Assembly (NCBI RefSeq): GCF_012272815.1
Contig: NZ_JAAWWL010000001.1
Coordinates: 832,154-896,153, forward strand
Source: Croceivirga thetidis
GTDB lineage: Bacteria > Bacteroidota > Bacteroidia > Flavobacteriales > Flavobacteriaceae
Direction: 5' to 3'
Length of the DNA: 64,000 nt
Of this stretch, positions 18,184 through 27,805 are shown one piece after another. The first letter of the stretch is position 1. Each line of letters opens with the position of its first letter. The translations under genes and the position numbers were made by a program. The notes below the pieces were generated by a model. It had not been told where the DNA came from. It saw nothing but the letters and a program-made list of their open reading frames with translations, and made no database searches.

Positions 18184-19320
18184 ATGACATTCTTAGAAAA
18201 CCCCGTTTATGTTTTGTCCATGCTTGCCCTAATGGTGCTCCTCGGAATTTTTGCCGAAAAGACAAAGTGGGGAAAGCAATTGGGTGCGGCATTATTGGCC
18301 ATTGTTTTTACAGCAGTAATTGCCAATTTAGGTCTGTTACCTTCAGCATCCAATAGTATTCCCTTATACGATGGAATCTTTACGTATGTTGCCCCCATTT
18401 CTATTTTTTATTTGATGTTGGGGGTCAACCTCAATGCCATAAAAAAAGCCGGATTGCCAATGATCGGTCTTTTTGTATTGGGTTCGTTAGCTACTGTGGC
18501 TGGAATACTATTAGCTTGGGTTGTAATTACACCTGAAACTACCCTTGGAGAAAATGCTAAGATTTTGGCCGGCATGCTCACAGGAACGTATACAGGCGGT
18601 AGCGTAAATTTTAATGCCATTGCCTTAGAGTATAATTTTCAAGAACAAGGTGTGTTGTACGCCGGAACAATTGCTGTTGACAACGTGGTAACGACTGTTT
18701 GGATAATTGTGACCTTGGCCTTACCAAGAGTACTTCGACCGCTCTGGAGCGAAAACCGAAAAAGGAATTCTACCTCAGCAGCTGCACAAGAAGTTAAAAC
18801 TGAAGGAATCGATTTAGCTTCTTTAGCTTGGTTACTAGTTCTGGGCTTGGTGTCCTATTTTGTGGCAGAAACCATTTCTGAATTCCTGCCCTCCATACCT
18901 AGTATTCTAACCTTAACTACCCTAGGGATACTATTGGCGCAAACTGGATTCGTATCCCAATTAAAAGGAGCCCATACGTTAGGTCTGTACATGGTATTTC
19001 TTTTTTTAGCAGTAATTGGTGCTTATTGCGAAATCAATGCTGTAATCGAACTAAAAGAAATTGGTTTGACCTTGTTTTTATTCACCGCTTTAGCCGTTTT
19101 GGTACATGGGGCGGTCATTATAATTCTTGGAGGATTGATTTACAGGGATTGGAGCATGATAGCCATTGCAAGTCAAGCCAATGTGGGAGGTGGCGCAACT
19201 GCTCTGGCGTTAGCCGAAACTTTTGAAAGAAAAGAACTGATGCTCCCTGCCATTCTCGTGGGCACACTGGGTAATGCCTTGGGAACCTATCTCGGTTTTT
19301 TAGTAATTCAACTTTTGTAA
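18184..19320 (+). CDS. DUF819 family integral membrane protein (YjcL-like)
   Basis: A 378-residue protein with about ten hydrophobic helices. DUF819 features include MLTGTYTGGSVNFNAIA and, near the end, IASQANVGGGATALALAE, two Gly-rich loops in inverted-topology halves reminiscent of ion-coupled transporters. The next gene, a P1 peptidase, starts 2 bases downstream, so uptake of a peptide-like compound followed by hydrolysis is a plausible but untested link. Confidence 0.85.
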   Translation: MTFLENPVYVLSMLALMVLLGIFAEKTKWGKQLGAALLAIVFTAVIANLGLLPSASNSIPLYDGIFTYVAPISIFYLMLGVNLNAIKKAGLPMIGLFVLGSLATVAGILLAWVVITPETTLGENAKILAGMLTGTYTGGSVNFNAIALEYNFQEQGVLYAGTIAVDNVVTTVWIIVTLALPRVLRPLWSENRKRNSTSAAAQEVKTEGIDLASLAWLLVLGLVSYFVAETISEFLPSIPSILTLTTLGILLAQTGFVSQLKGAHTLGLYMVFLFLAVIGAYCEINAVIELKEIGLTLFLFTALAVLVHGAVIIILGGLIYRDWSMIAIASQANVGGGATALALAETFERKELMLPAILVGTLGNALGTYLGFLVIQLL

Positions 19321-19322
19321 AC

Positions 19323-20435
19323 ATGAAGAACATACTGATTGGCCTATTTTTATTCGTATCGATTTCAAACGCTCAAAACCGTCTACGTGATTATGGCATG
19401 GAAATCGGGGTTTTAAAAACTGGTCCTTTGAATGCCTTAACCGATGTTCTAGGAACCAAGGTAGGCCATACCACCATAATTCAGGGAGATTCTGTACGGA
19501 CTGGTGTCACGGCCATTCTGCCCCATTCAGGAAATATTTTTCAAGAAAAAGTACCAGCCGCCATTTACATCGGTAATGGTTTCGGAAAGTTGGCTGGTTA
19601 TACCCAAGTAAAGGAATTGGGAAACCTTGAAACACCTATTATTTTGACGAATACTCTAAGCGTAGCCACAGCAGTCAACGCTATTGTAGGGTATACTTTA
19701 AATCAAAATGGTAATGAGAATGTTCGTTCGGTTAATGCTGTGGTTGGCGAAACGAATGATGGTTATTTAAACGATATCCGTGGCCGGCATATTACAGGAA
19801 CCCATGTTTTACAAGCCATAGAAAATGCCCAAACAGGCGAAGTAGAAGAAGGGAATGTCGGAGCCGGAACTGGAACGATTTGTTTTGGTTTCAAGGGTGG
19901 CATCGGGACATCTTCTAGGGTGCTTCCTTCAAAATCGGGAGGGTATACCGTTGGTGTTTTGGTTCAAAGTAATTTCGGTGGTATCCTGAAAATTGCGGGT
20001 GTTGATGTGGGCAAACAACTGGGACACTATTCCGATAGTTTTAAATATTCGCCTGATGGTTCGTGCATGATGGTCGTGATGACCAATGCCCCGTTAGATT
20101 CCCGAAATTTAGAACGTTTGGCCAAACGGGCGATGCTTGGTTTGGCAAGAACCGGAGGTATTGCAAGCAATGGGAGCGGTGATTATGTGATTGCCCTATC
20201 TACCGCAAAGGAGTGTCGTATTCCATATCAAAGTGACAACCCTATTCAATCGGTTCCAACTTTACGAAATGAAGCAATGACACCTTTGTTTTTAGCGACG
20301 ATTGAGGCCACAGAAGAGGCTATTTTGAACTCTCTTTTTGCTGCAGAAAAAATAACAGGGCATAAAGGGAGAACCATTGACGCATTGCCCAAAAAAGAGG
20401 TTCTTGAACTCTTGAAAAAGGCAGGGAAAATTTAA
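19323..20435 (+). CDS. Exported P1 family peptidase (DmpA-type aminopeptidase)
   Basis: A 370-residue N-terminal-nucleophile hydrolase with a signal peptide ending SNAQ. Family motifs are TDVLGTKVGHTTI, TPIILTNTLSVATAVNA, VNAVVGETNDGYLNDI and NVGAGTGTICFGFKGGIGT. The DGSCMMVVMTNAPL segment aligns with the autoprocessing site of DmpA, predicting cleavage between Gly246 and Ser247. DmpA enzymes remove D- or L-amino acids or beta-amino acids from peptides. Very tight coupling (2 bases) to the DUF819 gene. Confidence 0.9.
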   Translation: MKNILIGLFLFVSISNAQNRLRDYGMEIGVLKTGPLNALTDVLGTKVGHTTIIQGDSVRTGVTAILPHSGNIFQEKVPAAIYIGNGFGKLAGYTQVKELGNLETPIILTNTLSVATAVNAIVGYTLNQNGNENVRSVNAVVGETNDGYLNDIRGRHITGTHVLQAIENAQTGEVEEGNVGAGTGTICFGFKGGIGTSSRVLPSKSGGYTVGVLVQSNFGGILKIAGVDVGKQLGHYSDSFKYSPDGSCMMVVMTNAPLDSRNLERLAKRAMLGLARTGGIASNGSGDYVIALSTAKECRIPYQSDNPIQSVPTLRNEAMTPLFLATIEATEEAILNSLFAAEKITGHKGRTIDALPKKEVLELLKKAGKI

Positions 20436-21560
20436 TTATTGTTGTTGTAAAGCATAAATCGCAAAGGAACCCAACCAATGACCCCCTTCATAGCTATCTC
20501 CCATCAAATTTGGAAAGGAATAGGCCACATGTTCTTGGGCCAAAGAAACTAAGTGCCCAAATTCATCCGGATATTGATTGGCCAATCCAAATAATACCCA
20601 TGCCCGACTAAAGTTCAATCCATCTAAATGTACTAATTGACCATCTTCACGGTCACCAACCAAAGCAACATCCAATTTAAAATCAGCACTTTCTAGCTGT
20701 GGAAGAAACTGGTCCATCCAGGTTAAAAATTCCTCTTTGGACAAAATTCGGCGCATCAAATCCAACTCCTCAAAACAGGGTGATAGAAAGTCCGCTCCAC
20801 TAGGTTCCCAAGTGAGTGGACAATTGACATCATCCTTATAGAAATGTAGCGCCCTATTTTTTATGGCTTCAAGTAATGCTTTGTCGTCTAAGGTCTCTGC
20901 ATAATCCCAAGCAAACGCCAAACCAAAAGCGGTATTCGTATGGGTTCCAACCCGAACCGGATATTGCAATTTAGGAAGGTATTCCACAAACTTTTGGGCA
21001 ATCAAATCAGCCAAGGGTTTTAGGTTTGCGGCAAGCTCTTTTGCCAAGGGGTCGTCCCATGTATGCAATTCTTCCATCAGTTTTAGTAGCCAGCCCCAGC
21101 CGTATGTTCGTTCAAAATTTCTGTTGTGCTTCCCTTCAAAAAAGGCGATTTCAGTGGCAATATTTTCAGCAGATAAATGACGTTTTAAAATAGCCCTTGC
21201 TTCTTCAGCGCGGTTTAAATTCGGAAACTGTTTGAGCAAGCGTACCATCGACCAGTGGCCGTGAACGGCCGAATGCCAATCAAAACAGCCGTAAAAAGCA
21301 GGTCTTAAAGTCTTAGGTTCGGCCAAATCATCACCACTACCTAAAGTCTGACCCAATTTATTGGGGTATTCCTGTTCAACACATTCTAAGGGTAAAGCGA
21401 TGAGAATATCTGCCTGCTCTAAGGTCAAATCAATGTTCTCAATAGCAGAATTCTTTTCTTCTTCCTGCTCAATCTTCTCTTTTTCTTTATCAACAGAAAT
21501 AACACACCCAACTGCTAAAAGGGAAAAAAGAGATATAAGATAAAATCGATAGCTTTTCAT
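20436..21560 (-). CDS. DUF2891 lipoprotein
   Basis: A 374-residue lipoprotein. The ATG at 21560 gives MKSYRFYLISLFSLLAVGC with a clean lipobox. The mature protein is an all-helical alpha/alpha-barrel-like DUF2891 domain: FYGCFDWHSAVHGHWSMVRL, ERTYGWGWLLKL, VRVGTHTNTAFGLAFAWDYA and LDGLNFSRAWVLFGLA. The His and Trp-rich motifs resemble those of toroid glycan-active enzymes, but no activity is assigned. Convergent with the peptidase. Confidence 0.87.
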   Translation of the reverse strand: MKSYRFYLISLFSLLAVGCVISVDKEKEKIEQEEEKNSAIENIDLTLEQADILIALPLECVEQEYPNKLGQTLGSGDDLAEPKTLRPAFYGCFDWHSAVHGHWSMVRLLKQFPNLNRAEEARAILKRHLSAENIATEIAFFEGKHNRNFERTYGWGWLLKLMEELHTWDDPLAKELAANLKPLADLIAQKFVEYLPKLQYPVRVGTHTNTAFGLAFAWDYAETLDDKALLEAIKNRALHFYKDDVNCPLTWEPSGADFLSPCFEELDLMRRILSKEEFLTWMDQFLPQLESADFKLDVALVGDREDGQLVHLDGLNFSRAWVLFGLANQYPDEFGHLVSLAQEHVAYSFPNLMGDSYEGGHWLGSFAIYALQQQ

Positions 21561-21680
21561 TTTGAAAAAAAATATGATGGAGAAGCAATGTAACAAAACG
21601 ACTTGATTTTGCACTAATCAATTACGGGCTAACCGCTTTTTTGTTAGCTTTAGATTTCTAACTAAGAAAACACTGAACAC

Positions 21681-22817
21681 ATGGATATTTTTGGAAAAAT
21701 AAAGGAAAAACTCAGTCATGAGTTTATTGATATAGTCGAATGGCTCGACTACACTGATGACACGATTGCCCATCGCTTTGAACGCTATCAAAACGAAATT
21801 AAAAACGGAGCGAAGTTGATTGTTCGCGAGGGGCAAACCGCTGTTTTTGTGAATGAAGGCCAACTTGCTGATGTCTTCACACCAGGAACATACGATTTAA
21901 CCACTCAAAACCTTCCCATCTTAGCTACATTAAAAGGATGGAAATACGGTTTTAACTCCCCATTCAAAGCGGAAGTTTACTTTGTAAATACGCACCTGTT
22001 CACTGATGAAAAATGGGGAACCAAAAATCCAATTACACTCAGCGACGAACGTTTCGGATTGGTTGAAATTCGCGCTTTTGGCACCTACGCGTTTCGTATA
22101 TCCGATGCTGGAAAATTCATTATTGATATCGTTGGTACGGATAATAACTTCACCAACTTTGAAATCAACGAGCACTTGAAAAGTTTAATCGCGACGCGAT
22201 TTACGGATACAGTTGGCGAAGCCAACTTGCCCATTGAATTATACGCGGCCAATACCTCCGAATTATCAGAAACCTGTAAAGAGGTGATGGCTCCTGAATT
22301 CGAATCCGTTGGTATTGGATTGGAAAAATTTTATATCGAAAATGTCTCGATGCCTGAAGATTTAAAAAAGGAAATCTTCGAATACAGCCGATTGGACAAG
22401 CTTGATATGCAAAAACTCGCCCAGTTTAAAGCCGCAAAAGCCATGGAAGCAGCGGCCAAAAACGAAGGTGGTACTGCTGGTGCCGGAATGGGCATGGGTA
22501 TGGGTTTTGTTTTGGCCCAACAAATGGGTGGAATGATGGGAGGCAATATGGGACAAGCACAGAGCTTTCCACAGGCGGGAGGAACCGCGGTTCCACCACC
22601 AATGCCAACAGCAGTTCAATATTTCTATGCGGTAAACGGCGCACAACAAGGTCCTGTTTCCTTCGAACAGCTACAAGCGTTATTTGCCAATCGAACCATC
22701 AATCGTGACAGTTTGGTTTGGAAACAGGGCATGGCAAATTGGGCTGCTTTGCAGGAAGTTGAAGAATTAAAGTCCTTTTTAGGAGGTAATACACCGCCAC
22801 CTTTGCCGGGAGCGTAA
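21681..22817 (+). CDS. SPFH-domain protein with C-terminal GYF_2 domain
   Basis: A 378-residue protein. Residues about 30-265 form an SPFH/YdjI-like (virion-core-like) domain: LIVREGQTAVFVNEGQLADVF, VEIRAFGTYAFRI and FYIENVSMPEDLKKEI. Residues about 265-310 are a Gly/Met/Gln-rich linker (GAGMGMGMGF...). Residues about 312-368 are a GYF_2/DUF4339 domain (YFYAVNGAQQGPVSFEQLQA). There is no membrane helix. A hairpin (CTGTTCAA/TTGAACAG, 22845-22872) separates it from the zinc-ribbon gene downstream, which probably works with it. Confidence 0.88.
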   Translation: MDIFGKIKEKLSHEFIDIVEWLDYTDDTIAHRFERYQNEIKNGAKLIVREGQTAVFVNEGQLADVFTPGTYDLTTQNLPILATLKGWKYGFNSPFKAEVYFVNTHLFTDEKWGTKNPITLSDERFGLVEIRAFGTYAFRISDAGKFIIDIVGTDNNFTNFEINEHLKSLIATRFTDTVGEANLPIELYAANTSELSETCKEVMAPEFESVGIGLEKFYIENVSMPEDLKKEIFEYSRLDKLDMQKLAQFKAAKAMEAAAKNEGGTAGAGMGMGMGFVLAQQMGGMMGGNMGQAQSFPQAGGTAVPPPMPTAVQYFYAVNGAQQGPVSFEQLQALFANRTINRDSLVWKQGMANWAALQEVEELKSFLGGNTPPPLPGA

Positions 22818-22896
22818 TCAACAGGAATATATTTACGAAGTCAACTGTTCAACTCTGGTAAAGATTGAACAGATTGCTTCACCGTGTTCGCAATTA

Positions 22897-23985
22897 ATGA
22901 ATCAAAAGACCCAACAGACCGAGCTTAAAAAACCTTGCATCAATTGTGGTGCTGAGATGAAGTACCTACCAGGTACCAAAAACATCTCTTGTGAATATTG
23001 CGGACATCAAGAAACCATTTCAATCGATGAAAATGGTTTTGAAGAGTTGGAGCTTTATCCATATCTCAAAGAAATGGGTGCTCAACGGCATAGCGAAGAA
23101 ATTGCAATGTTAAATTGCAAAAACTGTGGGGCAACACAACATATTGAAGAAAATTACAAATCGCTGCATTGTGTCTATTGTAGCATGCCATTGGTTCTCG
23201 AAGATCAGTATAAGGAGGAATGGATTCTACCCGGGGCCGTGCTCCCATTTCAGCTAGACCAGAAGAAATCATTTCAAATATTTCAGCAGTGGGTCAAAAG
23301 CCTATGGTTTGCGCCAAACAATCTAAAAAAAGCAGCTTTGGACCCCCAGTTTACCAAAGGGCTTTATTTACCTTATTGGACCTTTGATGCTCAATTGAGC
23401 GCTGCGTATTCAGGTCAACGTGGTGAATACTATTATGAAAACAAGAGGGTTCGAAATTCCAATGGCAAAATGGTCAATCAAAGGGTCCGTAAAACGAGAT
23501 GGTACCCTGCATCTGGCAATGTATCCGGATTTGTTGATGATACTTTGGTCAAGGCTTCCAAGCAGCGAAAAGGCAAAGTCCCATCAAAAATCGCCCGTTG
23601 GAACTTAAAATTACTGCAGCCGTTCAACTCAAGTTTTTTGAGGGGATTTGTTACTGAAAAATATACCATTCCTTTAAAACAAGGTCATTTGGCTGCCAAA
23701 GGGGAAGCGGAACAAATTGCGCGTCGCTGGTGCCGTCAAGATATCGGCGGTGATACACAACGAGTGACCAGCATGAAGATGAACCTGTCCGAAGAAACGT
23801 TCAAGCACATCTTATTACCAGTCTACATAAGTTCTTATCGCTATAATGGTAAGGAATACAACTTCTTTGTAAATGGTGAGAATGGAACCATTTCGGGTAC
23901 TAGACCCTATAGTTTTTGGAAAATCTTCTTTACAGTTCTTTTGGTTCTAGCAGTAATCGGATTACTCGTAGTTTTTAATAAGTAA
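22897..23985 (+). CDS. Zinc-ribbon membrane-anchored protein paired with SPFH protein
   Basis: A 362-residue protein with two Cys4 zinc ribbons near the N-terminus: CINCGAEM...CEYCGH (about 14-37) and CKNCGA...CVYCSMP (about 73-98). A WFAPNNLK...LYLPYWTFD region and a long beta-rich body follow. A single C-terminal membrane helix (about 338-358) anchors it with the bulk in the cytoplasm. Such proteins often sit next to YdjI-type SPFH proteins in bacteria. A membrane-stress or remodelling role is inferred only. Confidence 0.8.
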   Translation: MNQKTQQTELKKPCINCGAEMKYLPGTKNISCEYCGHQETISIDENGFEELELYPYLKEMGAQRHSEEIAMLNCKNCGATQHIEENYKSLHCVYCSMPLVLEDQYKEEWILPGAVLPFQLDQKKSFQIFQQWVKSLWFAPNNLKKAALDPQFTKGLYLPYWTFDAQLSAAYSGQRGEYYYENKRVRNSNGKMVNQRVRKTRWYPASGNVSGFVDDTLVKASKQRKGKVPSKIARWNLKLLQPFNSSFLRGFVTEKYTIPLKQGHLAAKGEAEQIARRWCRQDIGGDTQRVTSMKMNLSEETFKHILLPVYISSYRYNGKEYNFFVNGENGTISGTRPYSFWKIFFTVLLVLAVIGLLVVFNK

Positions 23986-24037
23986 GAACTGAAGCTTCAC
24001 TTTTAGTATTTTTAGGGATATTCCATTTTGATAAACC

Positions 24038-24478
24038 ATGAAAAGACTTTTACTCTTATTTCTAATCATTCCAGTTTCAATAATTGCCCAAGAACCCCAG
24101 ATAGAACAAGATAAAGCTGCAATAAAAGCGCTATTGATTGCCCAAAAAGACGCTTGGAACAATTACGATATCGAAACCTTTATGGAAGGCTACTGGAAAT
24201 CCGAAGATTTGGCCTTTTACGGCAGCGGAGGTGTCATCAAGGGTTGGCAGGCCACATTAGAACGCTATAAAAAAAGCTACCCTTCAGAAGCCCATTTTGG
24301 CACTTTGGATTTTGTATTTAACGCAATTACACCGATTACCGAAGTCTCGTATTATGTAATGGGAGAATTTCACCTCACCCGAACCGTAGGCAATGCCAAT
24401 GGAATTTTTATGTTGGTACTGAAAAAGATTGATGGCGAATGGAAAATTATTGCAGATACCTCAGCTAGTACTGATTAA
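24038..24478 (+). CDS. Exported DUF4440/SnoaL-like (NTF2-fold) protein
   Basis: A 146-residue protein with a signal peptide (MKRLLLLFLIIPVSIIAQ) and an NTF2-like domain: AIKALLIAQKDAWNNYDIET, FMEGYWKSEDLAFYGSGG and the closing DGEWKIIADTSAS. NTF2-fold secreted proteins bind small ligands or act as minor enzymes; the specificity is unknown. A small membrane protein follows 14 bases later. Confidence 0.88.
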   Translation: MKRLLLLFLIIPVSIIAQEPQIEQDKAAIKALLIAQKDAWNNYDIETFMEGYWKSEDLAFYGSGGVIKGWQATLERYKKSYPSEAHFGTLDFVFNAITPITEVSYYVMGEFHLTRTVGNANGIFMLVLKKIDGEWKIIADTSASTD

Positions 24479-24492
24479 ACAAGCAGCTTCCT

Positions 24493-24879
24493 ATGGACTA
24501 CAGAACATTAATGTTCATTCACCTTTACACCATTGTGCCCTGTATCTTTTTGGGAGCCTATGGTTTATTGGCCAAAAAGGGAACTCCGTTGCACAGGTCT
24601 CTCGGTAAAATTTATATGGTTTTAATGCTGTTTACAGCAGTAGTTACCCTATTTATGCCAGCCTATGTGGGCAGCCGATTATTCAATCATTTCGGATGGA
24701 TTCATCTGTTTAGTCTATTGACCTTATGGTCGATACCTCGTGCCTATTTCGCCATCAAAAAAGGAAACGTTCGCGGGCATCAAATCAGCTTAATTTGCCT
24801 CTATTTAGGCGCTATAGGTATCGCTGGTGCGTTTACTTTGGCCCCTGGTCGTTATTTGCATGGCTTGTTTTTTGGTTAA
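24493..24879 (+). CDS. DUF2306-like small membrane protein
   Basis: A 128-residue protein with four predicted membrane helices and conserved His and Arg in loops (HRSLGKIYMVLM, RGHQISLICLYLGAIGIAGA). This pattern fits the DUF2306 group, predicted haem-binding-like four-helix membrane proteins. Convergent with the lactonase, overlapping it by 4 bases. Confidence 0.8.
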   Translation: MDYRTLMFIHLYTIVPCIFLGAYGLLAKKGTPLHRSLGKIYMVLMLFTAVVTLFMPAYVGSRLFNHFGWIHLFSLLTLWSIPRAYFAIKKGNVRGHQISLICLYLGAIGIAGAFTLAPGRYLHGLFFG

Positions 24880-25970
24880 TTAAATACCAAACAAACAGGA
24901 GCTCCAATTGCAAATTGATTGGAAAATTCTAACGTTCCCAATTCCTGATTTCTTTTAAATACCGAAATATTATTACTTTTTTGATTCGCAACAAGAACAA
25001 AATTTCCATCTGGAGAAATTGTAAAATTCCGTGGCCAATCGCCTTGAACGGATTCCCGACCTACCAAACTTAGTTGTCCAGAAGTTTTATCCACCGTGAA
25101 AATGACTATGGTATTTTCCCCACGGTTGGAACCGTACAAGTATTTACCATCCGCTGATAAGTGAATATCAGCACAAAAACTTTCCCCTTCAAAGTTGGCA
25201 TCCAAAGTACTTTCTGTTTGAACGGGGTTGTAACTTCCTTCATCATCTCTTTGAAAAACTGTTATGGTTGAATTCAACTCATTGATCAGATATAAAAATG
25301 ACTGATCAGTAGTAAAGGTGAAATGTCGTGGTCCAGCACCTTCTTTTAAATCCAACGAAGCTTGATGCGCTGGAATCCATCCATAAGGCTGCTTTCCATA
25401 TCTTTTGACAGCATCCAATCCCAAATCGGCTACAAAAAGGCCATCTTCGGTGAACACAGCCTTGTGGGCATGGGCAATTCCTGTTGAATCCTTTGGGTTG
25501 TGATTCAATAACTGTCGGTCTCCTAAACTACCATCATCATTCAAATCAAAAACCGCTACATTGCCTCCGGTATAATTTGATACGGCCAGCTGTGAATTCT
25601 CAGAAAGGGAAACGTGACAAGGATGTGCTCCACCTGAGCCTTTACTGTTCAATTCAGTTAAAATTCCATCTTTAATTGAAAAGGCCGTAACACCACCCCC
25701 CAGCGAATCAAAATCTGCTGTTTCTTGTACCGCATAGAGGTAGTCCTTTTCCGTTGATAACGCCAAAAATGAAGGGTTTGGCAATTTGGCTTTAAGCTCT
25801 AAAGAATCCAATTCACCAGTCTCGGGATTTAATTTTAAAGTATAGATTCCCTCACTTGACCCATCAGTGTAGGTTCCGACATAAAGTTTCATCCAAGGTT
25901 CTTTTTTTTGAGTACAACTGGTTATACAAAATAGTAGGGCTATTATCAGAAGGTTTCGTGAGTTCTTCAT
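24876..25970 (-). CDS. Lactonase-family beta-propeller lipoprotein
   Basis: A 364-residue lipoprotein with signal MKNSRNLLIIALLFCITSC. It belongs to the seven-bladed 6-phosphogluconolactonase-like (YbhE/Pgl) family: LYVGTYTDGSSEGIYTLKLN, NPSFLALSTEKDYLYAV, GGAHPCHVSLSENSQLAVSNY, GAGPRHFTFTTD and SVQGDWPRNFTISPDGNFVL. Because it is exported it probably does not serve the cytosolic pentose pathway. A periplasmic sugar lactone made by a dehydrogenase such as the one at 27806 is a plausible substrate. Confidence 0.9.
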   Translation of the reverse strand: MKNSRNLLIIALLFCITSCTQKKEPWMKLYVGTYTDGSSEGIYTLKLNPETGELDSLELKAKLPNPSFLALSTEKDYLYAVQETADFDSLGGGVTAFSIKDGILTELNSKGSGGAHPCHVSLSENSQLAVSNYTGGNVAVFDLNDDGSLGDRQLLNHNPKDSTGIAHAHKAVFTEDGLFVADLGLDAVKRYGKQPYGWIPAHQASLDLKEGAGPRHFTFTTDQSFLYLINELNSTITVFQRDDEGSYNPVQTESTLDANFEGESFCADIHLSADGKYLYGSNRGENTIVIFTVDKTSGQLSLVGRESVQGDWPRNFTISPDGNFVLVANQKSNNISVFKRNQELGTLEFSNQFAIGAPVCLVFN

Positions 25971-26031
25971 TGGTTTGGTTTTTTCAAAAATAAAAGATGT
26001 GACGCAAGCCGACTATTTTTATCTTTAATTT

Positions 26032-27039
26032 ATGGATTCTTCTTCCGTAATTCTAGTGCTAAGTTGTTTGGGAATTGCCCAGGCACTTTTTCTTTGCTTC
26101 TATCTTTTCACCCTTAAGAAAGGTAATCGAGCAGCACATCTTTTTTTGGGACTTATCATATTAGGATTGACAATTAGAATCGGCAAGTCCATCTTAAACG
26201 AATACCTATTTCTTGTTGCCTGGCAACGAAATCTGGGCATCGCTGGCATTCTTCTTGTTGGTCCAAGTCTATGGTTCTATGGTAAATCCTTATTTAAAAA
26301 AAAGACCAAATTCAGCTCTCAACAACTACTACATTTTGTTCCTTACCTCTTTTTTAGTCTATTTTGCTGGCTTATTCCTAATACGAACAACACCATTTCT
26401 TTAGTCATCTATTATGGGGTCTTTGTTCATCTGTTGGTGTATTGCCTTCTTGCTATAATCCTCATGATAAATCAAAGGAACCATCCACAAAAAGGTGTTT
26501 TAATTTGGTTTCGAAATCTGGTTATTGGTGTAAGCCTTATCGGTTTGTTTTACATAGGAAACGTTTCTGGGCTCATCCCTTTTTACATTGGAGGTGCCAT
26601 CTGTTATACTTTTCTAATTTATATTTTCAGTTTCCTACTGCTCAAAAAACATAGCTTTCAATTGGAAAAATACCAAGGGCAGTCACTTGATGTGAATACT
26701 ACATCGAAATTAATGCAATCCATTACCGAACTCTTTGAAAAAGAATCGGTTTACCTTAACCCAAAAATTTCATTGGGTGATGTGGCTACTTCAGTCGGAA
26801 CGACAACGAAAGTGCTTTCTAGGGTCATCAATGAATCTACTGGAAAGAACTTTTCAGAGTACGTCAATTCTTATCGAATTGAAAAAGCCAAAAAGCTCTT
26901 AGTCGCATCTGAAACCAAGGCTGAAAAAATCGTCAGTATAGCCTACGACTCTGGTTTCAACAACGTGACCACTTTCAATTTGGCTTTTAAAGCGAATACC
27001 CAACTGACCCCCTCTCAATACCGCGAACAAATGGGATGA
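26032..27039 (+). CDS. Membrane-bound AraC-family transcriptional regulator
   Basis: A 335-residue regulator with seven hydrophobic segments in residues about 5-205 and an AraC/XylS DNA-binding domain in about 230-335 (ISLGDVATSVGTTTKVLSRV, KIVSIAYDSGFNNVTTFNLA, TQLTPSQYREQMG). Same architecture as the regulator at 13087 but clearly diverged. It is divergent from the lactonase gene and upstream of the Nudix-like and sugar dehydrogenase genes, any of which could be its targets. Confidence 0.85.
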   Translation: MDSSSVILVLSCLGIAQALFLCFYLFTLKKGNRAAHLFLGLIILGLTIRIGKSILNEYLFLVAWQRNLGIAGILLVGPSLWFYGKSLFKKKTKFSSQQLLHFVPYLFFSLFCWLIPNTNNTISLVIYYGVFVHLLVYCLLAIILMINQRNHPQKGVLIWFRNLVIGVSLIGLFYIGNVSGLIPFYIGGAICYTFLIYIFSFLLLKKHSFQLEKYQGQSLDVNTTSKLMQSITELFEKESVYLNPKISLGDVATSVGTTTKVLSRVINESTGKNFSEYVNSYRIEKAKKLLVASETKAEKIVSIAYDSGFNNVTTFNLAFKANTQLTPSQYREQMG

Positions 27040-27198
27040 TTTTTAAAAATTCGTCTTTAAAATCATGATTCTTAAAGTCTTTCAAATAGAATAATTGATT
27101 CTTTGTCCATACTAAAAAAACGAGTCCAAGTGTAAAACAAGGGCAAGCAGGTTTCATCTGTTTGGTAAGCCAAATAGAAACTTTTTAATTCAAAAATT

Positions 27199-27801
27199 AT
27201 GAGGCAAATCGCATTTAAAATCGTTGTTTTTTGCTCGTTGCTGTCCATTATTTCTTGCAGCCAGCAAACAAAAAAGGAAGAGATTCCACACTACTTGAGA
27301 AAAGACAACTTCACGGTTTTGAGGGTTATCATTAAGAATGATGATAACCAAATTTTAATGGTTGGAGGAAATGATTCTTGGGGAATGCCCTATGTAAATC
27401 TGTCTAAAAGACAATTCTTAAAAGAGGCCATTGATAGTATGGCACTGGAGCATGGAATTCGTTTAGCGGATATAGAACTTAGAGGTCAATTTGCTTTTAA
27501 ATACGATTACAAACCCAACATGACATTCAGAAACTACTACGTGGCCCAATTCAAAAGCGGAAAAATTAAGGTTCCTAAAAACAACTTGGAAGATGAATTT
27601 GAGAAGATAGAATGGGTTGACATTCCAGAAGCTATTGAAAGAAATAACAATACAGGTATACAAGAAATAACCAGACAGATTTTGAATAATCCCGATGTGG
27701 TGTGGGGCGGTTCATTTATGGTAAGCCATACGGTTGATGACCATCCAACAAAAATTGTAGAGCCGTTTTATCCACTTTACAAAAAGGAAATTAACCAGTA
27801 A
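27199..27801 (+). CDS. Lipoprotein with a degenerate Nudix-like domain
   Basis: A 200-residue protein with a lipoprotein signal (MRQIAFKIVVFCSLLSIISC). Residues about 38-165 look like a Nudix fold: FTVLRVIIKNDDNQILMVGG, SWGMPYVNL, then EIRLA-like strands and FRNYYVAQFKSG, ending EFEKIEWVDIPEAIE. The catalytic Nudix box (GX5EX7REUXEEXGU) is not intact: the segment KRQFLKEAIDSMALEHGI lacks the REUXEE core. A catalytically dead, ligand-binding role is likely. It starts an apparent operon with the PQQ dehydrogenase 4 bases downstream. Confidence 0.65.
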   Translation: MRQIAFKIVVFCSLLSIISCSQQTKKEEIPHYLRKDNFTVLRVIIKNDDNQILMVGGNDSWGMPYVNLSKRQFLKEAIDSMALEHGIRLADIELRGQFAFKYDYKPNMTFRNYYVAQFKSGKIKVPKNNLEDEFEKIEWVDIPEAIERNNNTGIQEITRQILNNPDVVWGGSFMVSHTVDDHPTKIVEPFYPLYKKEINQ

Positions 27802-27805
27802 TCAA

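Noticed and set aside
22845-22872. An intrinsic terminator after the SPFH gene
   Set aside because: The 8-bp stem has a 12-base loop and no T-tract; it was noted only in the SPFH entry.
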